Source of the DNA: Manduca sexta
Taxonomy: Eukaryota; Arthropoda; Insecta; Lepidoptera; Sphingidae
Direction: 5' to 3'
Length of the DNA: 64,000 nucleotides
Assembly (NCBI RefSeq): GCF_014839805.1
Contig: NC_051131.1
Span: 8,606,913 to 8,670,912, forward strand
The notes under the pieces are model-generated. The model saw nothing but the letters and a program-made list of their open reading frames with translations, had not been told where the DNA came from and did not search any database. Each line of letters opens with the position of its first letter. Position 1 is the stretch's first letter. This document shows, piece by piece, positions 61,862 to 64,000 of the stretch. The position numbers were made by a program, and so were the translations under genes.

Positions 61862-64000
61862 AAACCACCCTGTTACTGTGTTGACCTTATTACTGGCCTA
61901 TTGAGCCCTTGTTGCAGGATTTCCAAATATTTTTTTAACAATCTTTCGCTTTTCAAATACTTGATTGACGAAGCAAAATAATAGCATGAGGTTTAGATAA
62001 AAATAATGCAACAAATCATATTCGCGATGGTAATATTTAAAGGCCAAACTTAAACTACGTATCCCTAAAAGAAAATCTTGCAACTAGGCTTTGGATGACA
62101 AAACTGGATAGCAGTATCGATTCGAAATCTTATAAATGTCAGCTTTTTATATCATATTTGGGATGATCTTCGAGGATCTCTAGTTCGATACGTTCGTTCA
62201 TATTACGGACGGATTAATCAGATCAGCGTATTAGGTAAATACTCGTAAATTACATAAATAATTACTACGTTCATGCACAACGAGTGAGTATATACCTTCA
62301 TATACATTCGATAGTCGTTTGGGATTTCGAACCGATTAAGGGGTATCAATATAATATGTCGCCAGCCTAAAGCAGATGTAATGCGACTTAAAACATTTAA
62401 TAAAGAACTATTATAATTAACGGAATCATAAATTCTAAATAATATGAAAACAATACAATTTTTTTATTATTTTAATTTGGTATCTAACTTTTAATTGATT
62501 TTACATTTTATTACAATACAAGAATTACTATTATAAAATAAAAAATCATATTTTTTTTGTATTGTGGAAGTGATAGGTAAAAAATATTAAATGCAGCATG
62601 CATATATTCGCACAAACGAAAAGTATTAAATTCTTATAAACTTTAGTACTAGAAATCTACATAATTTGTTAATTACATTAGAACATGCAATAGCCGTGCA
62701 CTGTAATCAACATTTTATTAGCAATTTTTAATCAAAGTGATATAATTCTGAAAGGTAAAAATTTAAATGACAGGTATAAAATTGACGTAAAAAGTGCAAA
62801 AATAATTTTGAAAGTAGCGTTTACTGGCGACATTAGCAGACTCAAGTATTTAAATATTTAAATTATCATTGAATTAAATTACTCACTAAAGATAACTGTC
62901 TTTTAAGAATCACAGGGTGGTTTGTTTTTTTGAAAATAGAAAGAACTACATAGTTTATTAAAATATATTATTTCTATTATAAGGAAAGTTTAATGTAACT
63001 GAAAGCTAGACATAATGTAAAGGTTGCAATGTCCTTCTTATTCATCTATACTTTATTCGTCTCGTGGTTTACGTAGTGTATAAAGAAATGACTTGGTTTT
63101 TACAGTATAAAAACAAAAGTTGTAGAAATAAACGAAGAAATGCCTTAATTTCGCTTACTATCGCACAATTGTTATAGCAACTTCGTGGCTTGGTTACCTT
63201 TTATTACTTTTTGTATTTAAGAAGCTACTCTACATTTCTAGCACACTTTATTTTGTCTTATTCATTTATTTGCTCCGGCGTATTTAGCTGCATATATTTT
63301 GAACAATAGTTGCTAAAGGAATTAAGGCAACCATTCAGTGGAATTATCTGCTTTCCTAGATTTTCTAAGTCGCGCTGGGAATTACGTAATAGCAAAATTA
63401 TATTCGTTTGTATTTGTAAGGAGAAATAATTTGATAAAATAATTCTCTCAAGACGTCCGAATAACAAGTACATAATATTAAGATGAAGATATCTCACTAT
63501 AAATAGATACATAAATACATAATATGAATTTAATACATTAATAGTAATTTCGTTTTAAAACAATGACAGAATATGATATCTACATATGATTAGATAATCA
63601 AATGTATCACGCATAAAATAAAAAGAATAGGATTTATTATAGTTTTCCAAGTAAGTCAGTAAGATATTTACAATCATACGAAGGGATTTATAAATAAAAA
63701 CAATATTCTTTTAATATTTTAAAGTGATTTTTCTCTATAAATCTACTCAAATTTAGAATCCGGCTATCTACAAACTAATTCGATCAATATAACAGTGGGT
63801 AGAGAAATCAAACAGTTGTAAGGAACTTTACCGTGCGGTGAAGCTCGCAACTCGCTATGGCAACCAGGAGCTACGGGAGCTCAATCTAACGCTAGCATCC
63901 TTTAGGATGTACCTATAGCACTAGAACAACGTGCTTAGTATAAGTGATTACAAATGCACATCTGTTAATGGTTTTAGGGGTTAGCCAACCTTAGAGGCTG
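61862..64000. other. Upstream Elk intron or intergenic sequence
   Basis: No PAS/PAC coding exon was recognised on the minus strand. A GC-richer patch at 63830-63910 has a possible minus-strand donor (CACG then GTAAAG at about 63825-63834) and no long frame; it could be an untranslated exon. The rest is AT-rich. Confidence 0.35.

Overview
The window is insect nuclear DNA, most likely from a moth or butterfly. It is AT-rich, with compact spliced genes set among many short repeats: tRNA-derived SINEs, Helitron-like elements starting TCTATACT and ending CTAG, hAT and other MITEs, and 5'-truncated LINEs. The order-level call is an inference from these repeat styles and from insect-like protein sequences. 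There is no operon or prokaryotic gene structure and no CRISPR array. One 500-base run of N (23363-23862) is an assembly gap.

Layout from left to right. 1-1457: decayed Ty1/copia pol. 4240-4700 and 5020-5286: SINE-like pieces and a hAT MITE with an exact 8-bp target duplication. 5404-7548 (-): complete DNA primase small subunit in 6 exons. 9931-10877 (+): a 3-exon, 129-residue, very hydrophobic protein that I read as a candidate promethin/LDAF1-like lipid-droplet factor. 13355-15562 (-): peflin, a penta-EF-hand protein lacking its N-terminal exon; its large intron holds a hAT transposase relic and a double foldback. 19017-21698 (-): an intronless 893-residue LRIG/lambik-type receptor. 22472-22549 (+): a short THAP-like start. 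23863-25975 (+): NECAP endocytic adaptor, with its 5' end lost in or beyond the gap.

26-49.8 kb is a gene-poor stretch holding Helitron-like elements, SINEs, two LINE 3' remnants and a CR1/Jockey-like LINE (43.80-46.07 kb). 49865-61861 (-): an Elk (KCNH8-like) voltage-gated potassium channel, here 12 exons giving about 923 residues from the S1-proximal region to the stop. The PAS/PAC N-terminus was not found and should lie beyond the window.

The genes form no single pathway. They cover replication (primase), endocytosis (NECAP), calcium sensing (peflin), cell-surface signalling (LRIG), excitability (Elk) and possibly lipid storage. All exon models were joined by hand from splice consensus, phase agreement and family conservation. 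Phases close without a frameshift in primase, the promethin-like gene, peflin, NECAP and Elk. I saw no clearly new biological system. The best leads are the promethin-like gene, a GC-AG intron that Elk needs to stay in frame, a MITE 32 bp from an Elk acceptor, and a pair of abutting hairpins in another Elk intron.
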